Source: Solirubrum puertoriconensis (GTDB lineage: Bacteria; Bacteroidota; Bacteroidia; Cytophagales; Hymenobacteraceae). Taken from it: DNA of 64,000 bases. The DNA lies in contig NZ_LNAL01000007.1 of the NCBI RefSeq assembly GCF_001483135.1, positions 62,001 through 126,000 on the forward strand, read 5' to 3'. The position numbers were made by a program, and so were the translations under genes. The notes under the pieces were generated by a model. It did no database searches. It was not told the DNA's origin and saw only the letters and a list, made by a program, of their open reading frames with translations. Of this stretch, positions 17,377-26,519 are shown piece by piece; position 1 is the stretch's first letter; each line of letters begins with the position of its first letter.

Positions 17377-18111
17377 TTAGCCCAGGGTGTGGTACACGGC
17401 CTGCACGTCGTCGTCGTCCTCGAATTTCTCGATCAGGTTCATCACCTCGTCCAGCTGTTCGCCTTCCAGGTGCACGGTGGTGTTCGGAATGCGTTGCAGC
17501 TGGGCGCTGATGACGTTCAGGTTTTTCTGCTCCAAGGCTTTCTGCATCTGGCCGAAGTCGCTGAAAGCGGTTTCTACCACAATGAAGTGCTTCACGTTGC
17601 CCTGCTCGTCTTCCTCCGAATCTTCGTAGATGTCGTCGGCGCCGAAGTCGATCAACTCCAGTTCCAGCTCGTCGCGGTCGAGGCCCTCGGCAGCCAGCTT
17701 AAACACGCCCTTGCGGGTGAAGGTGAAATCGGAGGAGCCGGCGGTACCTAGGGCGCCGTTGCCGCGGTTGAAGTACATGCGTACGTTGGCCACGGTGCGT
17801 GTGGGGTTGTCGGTAGCGGTTTCAACCACAATGGCCACGCCGTGTGGCGCGTAGCCCTCGTATACCACCTCCTGGTAGTTGCCTTCTTCCTTCGAAGAGG
17901 CGCGCTTGATGGCGGCTTCTACGCGGTCCTTGGGCATGTTCACGCCTTTGGCATTCTGCATGGCCGTGCGCAGGCGGGAGTTGGTATCGGGGTTGGCGCC
18001 GCCTTCCTTCACGGCAATCACGATTTCGCGCCCAATGCGGGTGAAGTCTTTCGACATCCGGTCCCAGCGCTTCATTTTGCGGCCTTTGCGGAATTCAAAC
18101 GCGCGTCCCAT
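17377..18111 (-). CDS. YebC/PmpR family regulator
   Basis: 244 residues. N-terminal MGRAFEFRKGRKMKRWDRMSKDF-like start is the Bacteroidota variant of the YebC opening (usually AGHSKW), followed by FTRIGREIVIAVKEGG, NSRLRTAMQNAKGVNMPKD and the conserved YEGYAPHGVAIVVE. The acidic middle (DFGADDIYEDSEEDEQGN) and C-terminal VYHTLG complete the family pattern. Members were described as transcription factors and, more recently, as factors helping ribosomes translate polyproline stretches; the human relative is TACO1. Cytoplasmic. Single gene with its own terminator. Confidence 0.92.
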   Translation of the reverse strand: MGRAFEFRKGRKMKRWDRMSKDFTRIGREIVIAVKEGGANPDTNSRLRTAMQNAKGVNMPKDRVEAAIKRASSKEEGNYQEVVYEGYAPHGVAIVVETATDNPTRTVANVRMYFNRGNGALGTAGSSDFTFTRKGVFKLAAEGLDRDELELELIDFGADDIYEDSEEDEQGNVKHFIVVETAFSDFGQMQKALEQKNLNVISAQLQRIPNTTVHLEGEQLDEVMNLIEKFEDDDDVQAVYHTLG

Positions 18112-18270
18112 AGTATGAGTGTTGTGCTAAGTGCTTAAGAGTTAAGGCTTCGGCGAGAGGCGCCTAGGTGCCTGCTGCCAAAGGGGCTGCAAGTTAGCCG
18201 AAAGCCAAGCCCAGGGCAACACCAGCCCTAGGTGCCCGGCGTGGTGGGGCGCACAGGCTGCAGGGTGCGC

Positions 18271-18759
18271 CTAACGCAAGGGGCCTGCAGACTGCAGCAC
18301 GTACACCGCCTTGCTGCCCTCTGGGAAGCCCTTTATGGTGAGTTCAAGGGTTTGCTTCTTGGCGTCGTACCGAAACGTGCCGTTGTCTGCTTTTGGCGTC
18401 TGTTGGCTATCGAGGTAGGCAAAGCTGATGTTTTCGCCATTCACGGTAAAGCGGCCGCGCTGCGAAAACGTAACCTGGCCGTTGGGGCCCGTAAGCTGCA
18501 TGCTCTTCTCGAACAGGCCCGTTGGCAATAGCTTAAGCGTGCCGCCCACGCCGTTGGCTTGCACCGGCTCCTCGCCCGAAGAGTGCACCGTGTAGGAGCG
18601 GTAGGTGTAGGTGCCGAAAAACGACTTTGGCAGCTGCGACATACCTACCGAGGTTGGCGGCGGTGCCGGTTTGGAACCGGGTTGCTGCGCCACTGCCAGC
18701 CCCGGGCCAATAGCCAAGCAAAGCAGAGCCGCGGCCGATCGTATCATTTGAACTGTCAT
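18271..18759 (-). CDS. Secreted hypothetical protein, lipocalin-like size
   Basis: 162 residues from the Met at 18759 (a second Met lies at 18747), with a signal peptide ending AVAQ. The mature part is mostly beta (FFGTYTYRSYTVHSS, GRFTVNGENISFAYLD, TFRYDAKKQTLELTIKGF), as expected for a small beta-barrel or lipocalin-type fold, but I do not recognise a family. The translated region upstream of 18759 is not coding-like. Divergent from the HutG-like gene; the two share a 150-bp promoter region. Location: periplasm or outside. Confidence 0.65.
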   Translation of the reverse strand: MTVQMIRSAAALLCLAIGPGLAVAQQPGSKPAPPPTSVGMSQLPKSFFGTYTYRSYTVHSSGEEPVQANGVGGTLKLLPTGLFEKSMQLTGPNGQVTFSQRGRFTVNGENISFAYLDSQQTPKADNGTFRYDAKKQTLELTIKGFPEGSKAVYVLQSAGPLR

Positions 18760-18909
18760 GTAGCGAAGGTAGGCAGAGGACTTATTCGGTTGTGCGTTGC
18801 CAAGGGGTACAAACTCGATTAAGTAAGTTGCCGCACCAAAGCCAAGCCGAGCAAGCCCTTGCCCCATTTGGCTGCGTTGGCCTGATAACCGATTATCCAG
18901 CAACTTCCC

Positions 18910-19815
18910 ATGCCCACGTTTCTGCGCGAACTAATCCGCCCCGTTGCCGAACTGCCCGAAGCCGATGTGTGCCTGGTAGGCCTGCCGCTCGATCATGGCA
19001 CTGTGCTCGAGGGGGGCAGGGCAGGGGCCGTGGGCGCTCCGGCGGCCATCCGGCGCGAGCTGCGGCGCTACCACAAAACCTACAACCTCGAGCACAACGT
19101 GCGCCTCGACGGCCTGCGCATTGCCGATGCCGGCGACATTGCGGGCCCCCAGCCGTACAACCACACCGAGCACCACCAGCGCATCCGGGAGCGGGTGGCC
19201 GAGCTGCTGCGCCAGTACCCGCGCGTGGTGGTGCTCGGCGGCTCGCACGATGGTACTTACAGCACCGTGCGCGGCCTTTATGATGCAACCGGTAGCCAGG
19301 CCCTAGGGGGAGTGAACGTGGATGCCCACGCCGACGTGAAAGACCGTGCCGACCTAGGCAGCGGTACGCCCTTCGGCAAGCTGCTGCGCGAAGGGTTTGT
19401 AAGCGGTCAGCGCTTCACCGAAATCGGATTGCATTCCAACCTCAACACCTTTGAGGACATCGAGTTTCTGCATCAGCAGCAGGCTACCATTGTGCCCTTG
19501 GCGCACGTGCAGAAGGATGGCATGGCCTTGTACATGGAGCGTGCGGTGCGCCGCGCCGCCGCTGGTACGGCCTTTGTGAGCTTCGATACCGATGCCGTAG
19601 CGCAGGCGTTTGCCCCGGCTGTAAGTGCGCCCAGCGCCGATGGCCTCACGCCAAGACAGGCCGTGGAAGCTGCTTTTGAAGCAGGTCGCCACACCGAGGT
19701 TCGGCTGTTTGAAGTAGTGGAGTTTAACCCCGTTTTCGACCGCGATTTTCAAACGGCGCGGCTGGCGGCTACGGTGATTACCGCCTTCCTGACGGGAGTA
19801 GCCTCAAAGACCTAG
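18910..19815 (+). CDS. hutG: Arginase-family hydrolase, probable formimidoylglutamase
   Basis: 301 residues, ureohydrolase fold. Binuclear manganese ligands are visible: H113 (GGSHDGTYS), D138/H140/D142 (VDAHADV) and D226/D228 (SFDTDAV). Arginases and agmatinases have GGDHS at the first site; GGSHD is more like formimidoylglutamases, which hydrolyse N-formimidoyl-glutamate in histidine breakdown. Urocanase and imidazolonepropionase genes on the same strand in this window support that role, but they lie 10 and 40 kb away. Agmatinase or guanidinase activity cannot be excluded. The TAG stop is part of CCTAGG. Cytoplasmic. Confidence 0.8.
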   Translation: MPTFLRELIRPVAELPEADVCLVGLPLDHGTVLEGGRAGAVGAPAAIRRELRRYHKTYNLEHNVRLDGLRIADAGDIAGPQPYNHTEHHQRIRERVAELLRQYPRVVVLGGSHDGTYSTVRGLYDATGSQALGGVNVDAHADVKDRADLGSGTPFGKLLREGFVSGQRFTEIGLHSNLNTFEDIEFLHQQQATIVPLAHVQKDGMALYMERAVRRAAAGTAFVSFDTDAVAQAFAPAVSAPSADGLTPRQAVEAAFEAGRHTEVRLFEVVEFNPVFDRDFQTARLAATVITAFLTGVASKT

Positions 19816-19946
19816 GACGCTTAAATTTCTTCGCGCTCGAACGCCGCTGCACACCATTCGCCGGCCGTGGCTGCAACTCGCCGATTAGCATTGGGCGGCC
19901 GCATACGCCCTAGGTAGGTTAGCGCCGAACCTACCCTGCAACGGCC

Positions 19947-21095
19947 ATGCTTTCTGCCCGCTTAACCCTGTCCATCTGGTTCCGGCACCTGCTACCTTTC
20001 TTCACGGTACTTCTGTTAATCGTCCTAGGTGCAGGCGCTTGCCAGCGCCAAGCAGCACCAACGGTAAGCGCCAGCAGCGGTCCTGCCCAGTTCGAGGTGA
20101 AAGGGCAACTTAGCAATGCCACCGCTGGCACGCGCATTGTGCTGGCCGATGGTACAGATTCGGCGTGGCGCCGCCTCGACTCGACCAACACCGACGCTGC
20201 CGGCCGTTTTGCTTTGCGCGGGCAAATTGCCGAGCCGGCCGTGTACACGCTGCTGGTTGGCCCCAAAGCCGAATCCGTGCCCGTGGCCCTCGATAATACC
20301 GCCCGGGTGTTGCTGACTGCCGATGCCAACCAACTGGCCGCTAGCGCTCAGCAAGGCGGCACCGCCGATGCGCAGGTGTTGCAGCGTTTTCAGGAGGTGT
20401 TGCGGCGGCACCGGCAACGTACGCAGGAGCTCATCAAACAAGGCGAGCAGCGCTCCGGCCCCTGGAACGACGCCTGGAGCGAGCGAGTTGTAGGAACGAA
20501 GCAGCTGATATCGCAACACCCAACCTCCTTGGTGGCCGCCTACGCCACCGTCGACCTCAGCGGGTACTCGCGCGAAGAGGCCCTGCTCGATTCGCTTACC
20601 AACCACTTTGCCGCCGCGCTGCCCAACTCGCGCTACACGCAGGTGCTCCTAGATCGGCAACAGGCCCGGCAAGCTACGGCCGTAGGCAAGCCTGCCCCCG
20701 AGCTCAGCTTGCCCGGCCCCGATGGGCAACCCGTTGCCTTGTCCTCGCTGCGCGGCCGCTACGTGCTCGTCGATTTTTGGGCCTCGTGGTGCAAGCCCTG
20801 CCGCCAGGAGAATCCTGCCATGGTAAAGCTCTATCAACAGTACAAGCAGAAGGGGTTTGAGGTGTATGCCGTGTCGCTCGACGACTCGCGGGAGAAGTGG
20901 CTGAAGGCCATAGCCGCCGATCAGCTGCCCTGGATTCAGGTATCCGACCTGCAAGGCTTTAGCAGCCCCAGCGCCGAGGTGTACGATGCCCGCGCTATTC
21001 CGCTTACGGTGCTGCTTGATCCGCAGGGGCGCGTAGTGGCCAAAGATTTACGCGGCAAACAGCTGGAAGAAAAGCTGGCGAAGCTGTTTCCTTAA
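19947..21095 (+). CDS. TlpA/ResA-type thioredoxin lipoprotein with DUF4369-like domain
   Basis: 382 residues. N-terminal signal with lipobox LGAGAC (Cys about 32). A beta-rich DUF4369-like domain (about 45-130: FEVKGQLSNATAGTRIVLAD) is followed by a helical linker and a C-terminal thioredoxin domain (about 230-382) with the redox motif WCKPC in DFWASWCKPCRQENP and a cis-Pro in ARAIPLTVLLD. This two-domain form is widespread in Bacteroidota. It probably reduces disulfides of periplasmic proteins while tethered to a membrane. It sits 33 bp ahead of the LytS gene and may share its transcript. Confidence 0.88.
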   Translation: MLSARLTLSIWFRHLLPFFTVLLLIVLGAGACQRQAAPTVSASSGPAQFEVKGQLSNATAGTRIVLADGTDSAWRRLDSTNTDAAGRFALRGQIAEPAVYTLLVGPKAESVPVALDNTARVLLTADANQLAASAQQGGTADAQVLQRFQEVLRRHRQRTQELIKQGEQRSGPWNDAWSERVVGTKQLISQHPTSLVAAYATVDLSGYSREEALLDSLTNHFAAALPNSRYTQVLLDRQQARQATAVGKPAPELSLPGPDGQPVALSSLRGRYVLVDFWASWCKPCRQENPAMVKLYQQYKQKGFEVYAVSLDDSREKWLKAIAADQLPWIQVSDLQGFSSPSAEVYDARAIPLTVLLDPQGRVVAKDLRGKQLEEKLAKLFP

Positions 21096-21127
21096 CTTAC
21101 GCCTGCACCGCCAACTGCCGCCCTCTC

Positions 21128-22291
21128 ATGGAAGTGGAACTGCTTACCCCGCCTGCCCCCGCGCCCCCGGCCTGGGCACCACCTACAACGGCCGCTGTGC
21201 ACCTAGGCGCGCCGCCGCTTACGCCCGAGCAGCCCGCCCGCCTTACGTGGCGCGGCCTGCTCGCTATGGCGGGCTTTTACATGGGGTTTGCGGTGTTGTA
21301 TGCCGGCACCATCGCCTACACCGCGCAGGATGTGCAGCCCGATGCCTTTGCCAATTACCTGCGCCGGGTGCTGTTGTTCGATTACCCGCTCAAAGCCCTC
21401 TGGACGCTGCCGGTGTGGTGGGTGTTTTTCCGGACGCCGCTCGAGCGCGCTTCGTGGCCGCTTAAGCTGCTGGCGCACGCGGTGGTGTGGCCGCTGTGGG
21501 TAGGAGCGTGGTTTGTGAGTTATTACGGACTGCTGAATTGGATGGGCGAAGCTACCATGAGCGGCAACGGGCGGGTGTGGGATGTATACATTCCGGCGCT
21601 GTTTTATGGGGTGCAGTTTGGCGTGCTGCACGTGCACCGCTTTATTCAGCAACTGCGCCACCACAACCTGCTAAACCAGCAGTTGCAGGCGCAGGCCCAC
21701 GCCAGCCAGATGGCCGCGCTCAAGGCCCAAATCAACCCGCATTTCCTGTTCAACACGCTCAACTCCATCAGTGCTTCGGTGCCGCCCGAGCTGGAAGGTA
21801 CCCGCGAGCTGATTGTGCGCCTGGCCCACACCTTCCGCTTCGCGCTCGATGCCTCGCGGCACGAGCGGCTGCCCCTCGGTGATGAGCTGCAGTTTTTGCA
21901 GAGCTACCTCGAACTGGAGCAAGCCCGTTTTGGCAATCGGCTGCGGGTAAGTTTCGAGGTGGACGAAAGCTTACTATCGATACCCGTGCCGCCCATGCTC
22001 GTGCAGCCGTTGGTAGAAAATGCCGTGCGGCACGGCCTGGCCCCGGCCGTGCAGGGTGGCGAGGTACACGTGGCCGCCCGGCACCTAAGCAGTAATCAGC
22101 TCAAAGTCATCGTGGCCGACACCGGCGTGGGCCTGCCTGCCGGATGCACAGCGGACACGCTGCTCGGCTCGGCGCGGGGCGTAGGGCTGCGCACCACCCA
22201 CCAGCGCCTACTGGCCCTAGGTAGCCACGGCCTGCACATCGAAGGCAACCAGCCGCAGGGCTTGGTGGTGTCGTTTGTACTGCCGATCTAG
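21128..22291 (+). CDS. LytS/YehU-type sensor histidine kinase
   Basis: 387 residues. A Pro-rich N-terminus is followed by four predicted membrane helices (about 45-165), a short coiled coil (NLLNQQLQAQAHASQMAALKA cut short here) and the His_kinase domain: phospho-acceptor His in QINPHFLFNTLNS (about 203), then the ATPase with VQPLVENAVRHGL and GVGLRTTHQRL. There is no extracellular domain of note, so the signal is probably sensed in the membrane. The stop is 20 bp before the LytTR regulator, forming a two-component operon. Inner membrane. Confidence 0.93.
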   Translation: MEVELLTPPAPAPPAWAPPTTAAVHLGAPPLTPEQPARLTWRGLLAMAGFYMGFAVLYAGTIAYTAQDVQPDAFANYLRRVLLFDYPLKALWTLPVWWVFFRTPLERASWPLKLLAHAVVWPLWVGAWFVSYYGLLNWMGEATMSGNGRVWDVYIPALFYGVQFGVLHVHRFIQQLRHHNLLNQQLQAQAHASQMAALKAQINPHFLFNTLNSISASVPPELEGTRELIVRLAHTFRFALDASRHERLPLGDELQFLQSYLELEQARFGNRLRVSFEVDESLLSIPVPPMLVQPLVENAVRHGLAPAVQGGEVHVAARHLSSNQLKVIVADTGVGLPAGCTADTLLGSARGVGLRTTHQRLLALGSHGLHIEGNQPQGLVVSFVLPI

Positions 22292-22311
22292 CTTGCCAAA
22301 CCACTGCTTGC

Positions 22312-23076
22312 ATGACCACGCTCATCATCGACGACGAAGCGCCCGCCCGCACCATTGTGCGCCAGTACCTGGCCGATTTTCCGCAGGTACGCATTGTGGG
22401 CGAGTGCGCCGATGGGTTCGCCGCCGTGGAAAGCATCGCCCAGCTGCAGCCCGAGCTGGTGTTTTTGGATATTCAAATGCCTGGCCTCAACGGCTTTGAA
22501 GTGCTCGGGCGGCTCGAGCAGGTGCCACGGGTGGTTTTCTCCACGGCCTACGATCAGTACGCCCTCAGTGCCTTCGAAGCCGGCGCCCTCGATTACCTGC
22601 TGAAGCCCTACGACCGCACCCGGTTTCGGCGGGCCGTGGATCGCGTGTTGCAACACACCGCCGATGCACCCGATGCCAACCTGCAACGCTTGTTGCAGCG
22701 CCTCGAGGACGCGCGCAGCACAATGCCGGCACCTGCCGCACCGGCCGCTTTTCCGCCTAGGTTGTTTGTGCCTCAAGGGGCACGGCTGGTGGCAGTGCCC
22801 GTCGAAACCATCCGGTGGGTTGAGGCTGCCGGCGACTACGCTACGCTGCACACCACCACGGGCCAGCACCTAAGCAACCTAGGCATTACGGCACTGCAGC
22901 ACCGGCTCGATCCGCAGCGCTTTCTGCGTATTCACCGCTCGGTGCTGGTGGCACTAAACGCCGTATCGGAACTGGAGCGCGACGGCAGCGGGGGCTATTA
23001 TGCCACGCTCGAAGGCGGAAAGGTAGTGCGCGTAAGCCGCTCGTATGCTGATGCTTTGCGGCCCTTGCTCGGGTAG
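22312..23076 (+). CDS. LytTR-family response regulator
   Basis: 254 residues. Receiver domain 1-120 with acidic pair DDE (7-9), phospho-acceptor Asp53 in VFLDIQMPG and Lys98 in LLKPYD. The LytTR DNA-binding domain is C-terminal (about 155-254: VPVETIRWVEAAGDYATLHT, RFLRIHRSVLVALNAV). Partner of the kinase just upstream. LytTR proteins typically bind pairs of imperfect 9-bp repeats; I did not find a convincing pair upstream of the next gene. Targets may include the DUF4097-like gene 100 bp downstream, by position only. Confidence 0.94.
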   Translation: MTTLIIDDEAPARTIVRQYLADFPQVRIVGECADGFAAVESIAQLQPELVFLDIQMPGLNGFEVLGRLEQVPRVVFSTAYDQYALSAFEAGALDYLLKPYDRTRFRRAVDRVLQHTADAPDANLQRLLQRLEDARSTMPAPAAPAAFPPRLFVPQGARLVAVPVETIRWVEAAGDYATLHTTTGQHLSNLGITALQHRLDPQRFLRIHRSVLVALNAVSELERDGSGGYYATLEGGKVVRVSRSYADALRPLLG

Positions 23077-23176
23077 CTAATACAAGAAGTACGAAAAACT
23101 TCGTTGTATATGCAGCCTTTGATATTTGGTTTTCGTCAGTGAGCTGAACATCTCAACCAATTGCCTTTCTGAAGCT

Positions 23177-24010
23177 ATGAAACATGTACTAGCTGCCCTG
23201 CTGCTCAGCTCCGCTGCCTTGGTTGCCCACGCCCAAACGGCGCCGGCCTTTACCTCTACCTGCGAAGAGGGCAAGTGGGGCAACTCGGAGCAAAAGCGCT
23301 ACTGCGAAACGCGCGACTTTACCCTGCCCGCCACCAAGGGCGAGAAGCTGACCGTAGATGGCCTGCGCAACGGCGGCATCTCGGTAAAAGGCTACGACGG
23401 CAGCGAAATTCGGGTGCGGGCCAAAGTACAAGCCTGGGGCCGCGACGAAGCCACCGCCAAAGCCACCGCGCAGCAAGTAAAAATCAGCACCGAAGGCAAC
23501 ACCCTGCGCGGCGCCGGGCCCGATGGCAGCGGCAGCAACTCGGGCTATGCCATGAGCAACGGTGGCTATGCCGTGAGCTACGAAATCTTTGTGCCCCGCA
23601 AGCAGGCACTGGCCCTTACTACCCACAACGGTGGCATCAGCCTCGAAAACGTGCAAGGCCCGGTAACCTTTGAGGCGCACAACGGCGGCGTGAGCATTAC
23701 CGGCAGCGGCGGCGACCTGAAAGGCCGCACCCAAAACGGTGGCCTAAGCATCAATCTCACGGGTACTAAGTGGGAGGGCAATGGCCTCGATGTAACCACC
23801 ACCAACGGGGGCATCTCGTGGCGCGTACCGGCCGACTACTCGGCGCAGCTGTTCACCAGCACCCAACGTGGCCCCATCAGCACCGATTTCCCTACCAAAG
23901 TGCAAGGCACTATCGGCCGCGAAGTATCGGTAGCCCTAGGCAAGGGCGGTGCTCCGGTAAAGGCCGTTACCACCAACGGGGGCGTAACCGTGAGCCGCGC
24001 TGGCAAATAG
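23177..24010 (+). CDS. DUF4097-like periplasmic beta-repeat protein
   Basis: 277 residues from the Met at 23177, which starts a signal peptide (ending AHAQ). The mature part has the repeated short beta segments of the DUF4097 / putative auto-transporter adhesin head type: NGGISVKGYDG, NGGISLENVQG, NGGVSITGSGG, NGGLSINLTG, NGGISWRVPAD and NGGVTVSRAGK, giving the recurring motif NGG-[IVL]-[ST] that suggests a right-handed beta-helix. Such proteins often lie beside sigma/anti-sigma or two-component genes and are thought to act at the envelope. The LytS/LytTR genes are immediately upstream. Function unknown. Confidence 0.8.
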   Translation: MKHVLAALLLSSAALVAHAQTAPAFTSTCEEGKWGNSEQKRYCETRDFTLPATKGEKLTVDGLRNGGISVKGYDGSEIRVRAKVQAWGRDEATAKATAQQVKISTEGNTLRGAGPDGSGSNSGYAMSNGGYAVSYEIFVPRKQALALTTHNGGISLENVQGPVTFEAHNGGVSITGSGGDLKGRTQNGGLSINLTGTKWEGNGLDVTTTNGGISWRVPADYSAQLFTSTQRGPISTDFPTKVQGTIGREVSVALGKGGAPVKAVTTNGGVTVSRAGK

Positions 24011-24115
24011 CCAATGCTCCTTTTCAGGCAACAATCGGAGGCGCAGGTGGTGGAGCCGCGTGGTTGGTTAGAGCCCGCCGATCGTTCCCTAGGTCATTTC
24101 CCGCTCACATGAACA

Positions 24116-24147
24116 ACAAGGGCCCTGGCTGCAGCCAGGGCCCTTGT
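24116..24147. terminator. Bidirectional terminator between convergent genes
   Basis: Perfect 15-bp arms (24116-24130 and 24133-24147) with a 2-nt loop, lying between the DUF4097-like gene and the convergent MBL gene; GCTATTT follows on the plus strand and TGTTCATG on the minus. Confidence 0.75.
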
Positions 24148-24171
24148 GCTATTTACCACCTAGGGCGGCAG

Positions 24172-25191
24172 TTACAAGCGATACTCCTTATAGCCGTAGG
24201 AACTCGAATCGAGTTCGGGCGGCAGCGTAGTAAGCCCAATTGGGCGCTTACCGCCGCGCCGCTTGCGGTTCTTGGTTTTGCGCCGGCGGCCCAGCAACGC
24301 CAGCGCCCCAATAGCCAAAGCTGCTCCTGCGCCTACCAAAGCAGCTTTTTGCGGGAAGGTATCGGCCGGGGCAGGAGGGAGGTACTGCACACCGTCGGCG
24401 TCGGCTACGGCGGGCTGCTCCACGTAGCGGCCGTACAGGGGCATCGGGAAGTTGTTGGCCAGGGCGAGCAAACCCGCTGCGGCTTCGGGCCCTTTGATTA
24501 CCGGGCCGTGCCCGCAGCCCACGGCCTGCGGCTGCAACGAAGCCAGCAACTGCACCGACTGCTGCACCTCCTGCCAATTGTAGTTGAACGGGGCGCCCGC
24601 CACACTGATTTTCGGCACCTGCATCAGCAGCGCCGGCACCGATTCGTGGTTGGCCGTGGCAAAAGCATCGGCACCTAGGAGCGTGCGGTCCGACTCGCGA
24701 AACAAAGCCACCTGCCCCGGCGCATGGCCCGGTACGTGCAGCCAGCGCCACTGTTCCAGGTACGGCACGGTGTTGTCCTGCGTGGGCAAGGCCTGCACCA
24801 CGTCGCTCAGCTGAAAGGACTGCGGCGGGAAAAACCGCGCCACAAACGCCAGCGAGCCGCCTTTATCAACGGTAGGGTCGGCGGGCGGATACACGGCCCG
24901 GCCTTGCAAAAAAGGCAGCTCCAGCGGGTGGGCCAGTACCGGCACTTTCCAGTGCTCGGCCAGCTCGCGGGCCGAGCCGGAGTGGTCCATGTGGCCGTGG
25001 GTGAGCAAGATGGCCTGCGGGTGCGTGCCGGGGTAAAACAGCTTGTCGGCCGCGGCAATAATGGCCTTGGCCGAACCGGGCAGGCCGGTATCAACCAGCA
25101 CCCATTCGCCGGCCAAGCCAGCTTCTACAAAGTATACGTTTACAAAACGTTGAATCTGGAGCTGGTGTACACCAGCGGCTACCTTTTCCAT
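24172..25191 (-). CDS. MBL-fold metallohydrolase with C-terminal membrane anchor
   Basis: 339 residues. The N-terminal 230 residues are a metallo-beta-lactamase fold: metal-binding HGHMDHSG, further ligands in VPGHAPGQVALF (His), GADAFA (Asp) and GCGHGPVI (His), as in glyoxalase-II-like hydrolases. About residues 275-300 (AALVGAGAALAIGALALLG) form one membrane helix, followed by a basic tail (RRRKTKNRKRRGGKR) that should stay in the cytoplasm. A tail anchor on this enzyme type is unusual. Substrate unknown; resistance to beta-lactams is not implied. Confidence 0.85.
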   Translation of the reverse strand: MEKVAAGVHQLQIQRFVNVYFVEAGLAGEWVLVDTGLPGSAKAIIAAADKLFYPGTHPQAILLTHGHMDHSGSARELAEHWKVPVLAHPLELPFLQGRAVYPPADPTVDKGGSLAFVARFFPPQSFQLSDVVQALPTQDNTVPYLEQWRWLHVPGHAPGQVALFRESDRTLLGADAFATANHESVPALLMQVPKISVAGAPFNYNWQEVQQSVQLLASLQPQAVGCGHGPVIKGPEAAAGLLALANNFPMPLYGRYVEQPAVADADGVQYLPPAPADTFPQKAALVGAGAALAIGALALLGRRRKTKNRKRRGGKRPIGLTTLPPELDSSSYGYKEYRL

Positions 25192-25280
25192 CGCAGCATC
25201 TGTTGGTTGATGATACAGGCAGTACGCAAAGTAGCCCGGCTAAGTAGCAGCCGATGTGGTGTTGGGGCAGCGAGCGTGCT

Positions 25281-26519
25281 TCAGGAAGCCGTTTGGTAAC
25301 GGGCACGCCGGATGGGAACGGTAATGCGCGGATTGTAAAAAGCGGAGGCAAAATGCGCATGTAAAACTCGCCGCACCTGCCGGCCCCAAGCATCCCAGTT
25401 CAGGCGCTGCTCGTACAGATTTCGCGACTTTTCACGCAAGCTGTAGTACAGCGCGTCATCGTCCCACACGCGTTTTATGGCTTGGGCGTAGTCGTGCCCT
25501 CGGGCCGATAAGCTAAGCCGGTAGCCATTCTCATTGTTCACAACAAAATCGGCAATGCCGCCCGTCTCCGTGGTAAACGAAGGCACGCCGAAAGCACTGG
25601 CCTCGCAGAACGCAATGGCGGCACACTCGGCCCGCGTAGGCAAAATGAAAAAGTCAGCGGCCTCATATAGCGCATTCAGGCGTTGCAGCTGAACGGGGTC
25701 GTTTTTATCCAGAAACGGAATCACCGTAAGCTTATCCTGCATGTTGTGGATAAGCTCCGGAGGCGGCACGCAGCCGCAAATAGTGAGATGAGCATCCACC
25801 TGCAGTCGACTTAGCTCGGCCAGCGTTTCAACAGCAATTTCACCGCCTTTCCGCTTCCATTCTACGCCGACAAATAGCAACTCGCAGCGGCTTGTCTTGG
25901 TGTGCTGCAACACGGTTTGGCGGTCAGGAATCTGGGTAAGATTTGCTCCAAAAGGCACCACTTCAACCATCCGTTCCGGTGCCCCGAACGTGTCTTTAGC
26001 CGATTGCGCTGCCCACTGCGACGAATACAGCAGCAAACTGGCCTTGTTGATGGCTCTTTGCTCGATGTAATTCAGTTCCTTTTTGGAGATGGGCAGCAGC
26101 GCCGACATGCCATCGTAATAGCCAATAAGTTGTGCCAGTGTCGAATCGGCGCAATACACGATTGGAAGGTTGGTGCGCAGAAATGCAAACTCGGTGTAAG
26201 CAGCGGGAGCGAAGATGAAGTCGTACCGCTTGCGGCGGAGCTTAAACCAAAACAGCGCCGCGTACAACCAGCTCACCAGCACGCTCGTGCTGTAGTGGTA
26301 GCGTTTGCCGCCCGTGAGCCAGCCAATCACGCGGTTCAGCCGGTCGCCGAGTGCAAACAAGTAGCGCAGCGAAACCGGGCCTAGGTAATCTACATCGCCC
26401 ACGTGTTCCTCGAGGGTGTGCCCTAACATGCGGTGCAAGCCAGACCAAGAACGCCTATCCTTCGGGTCAGTCGACGTTAGAAAAGCGATGCGCGGGCGGC
26501 GCGAGGTATGTTTTGGCAT
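25281..26519 (-). CDS. Glycosyltransferase, GT4-like
   Basis: 412 residues, GT-B fold. Recognisable: VEVVPFGANLTQIP, LLFVGVEWKRKGGEIAVETL (the nucleotide-binding turn), and the donor-site motif in a form of E-x7-E: AECAAIAFCEASAFGVPSFT, followed by TETGGIADFV. No signal peptide; a peripheral cytoplasmic enzyme using a nucleotide-sugar donor. No other polysaccharide genes are adjacent, so the acceptor cannot be guessed. Slightly lower GC than most neighbours. The 621 bp upstream lacks genes. Confidence 0.85.
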   Translation of the reverse strand: MPKHTSRRPRIAFLTSTDPKDRRSWSGLHRMLGHTLEEHVGDVDYLGPVSLRYLFALGDRLNRVIGWLTGGKRYHYSTSVLVSWLYAALFWFKLRRKRYDFIFAPAAYTEFAFLRTNLPIVYCADSTLAQLIGYYDGMSALLPISKKELNYIEQRAINKASLLLYSSQWAAQSAKDTFGAPERMVEVVPFGANLTQIPDRQTVLQHTKTSRCELLFVGVEWKRKGGEIAVETLAELSRLQVDAHLTICGCVPPPELIHNMQDKLTVIPFLDKNDPVQLQRLNALYEAADFFILPTRAECAAIAFCEASAFGVPSFTTETGGIADFVVNNENGYRLSLSARGHDYAQAIKRVWDDDALYYSLREKSRNLYEQRLNWDAWGRQVRRVLHAHFASAFYNPRITVPIRRARYQTAS

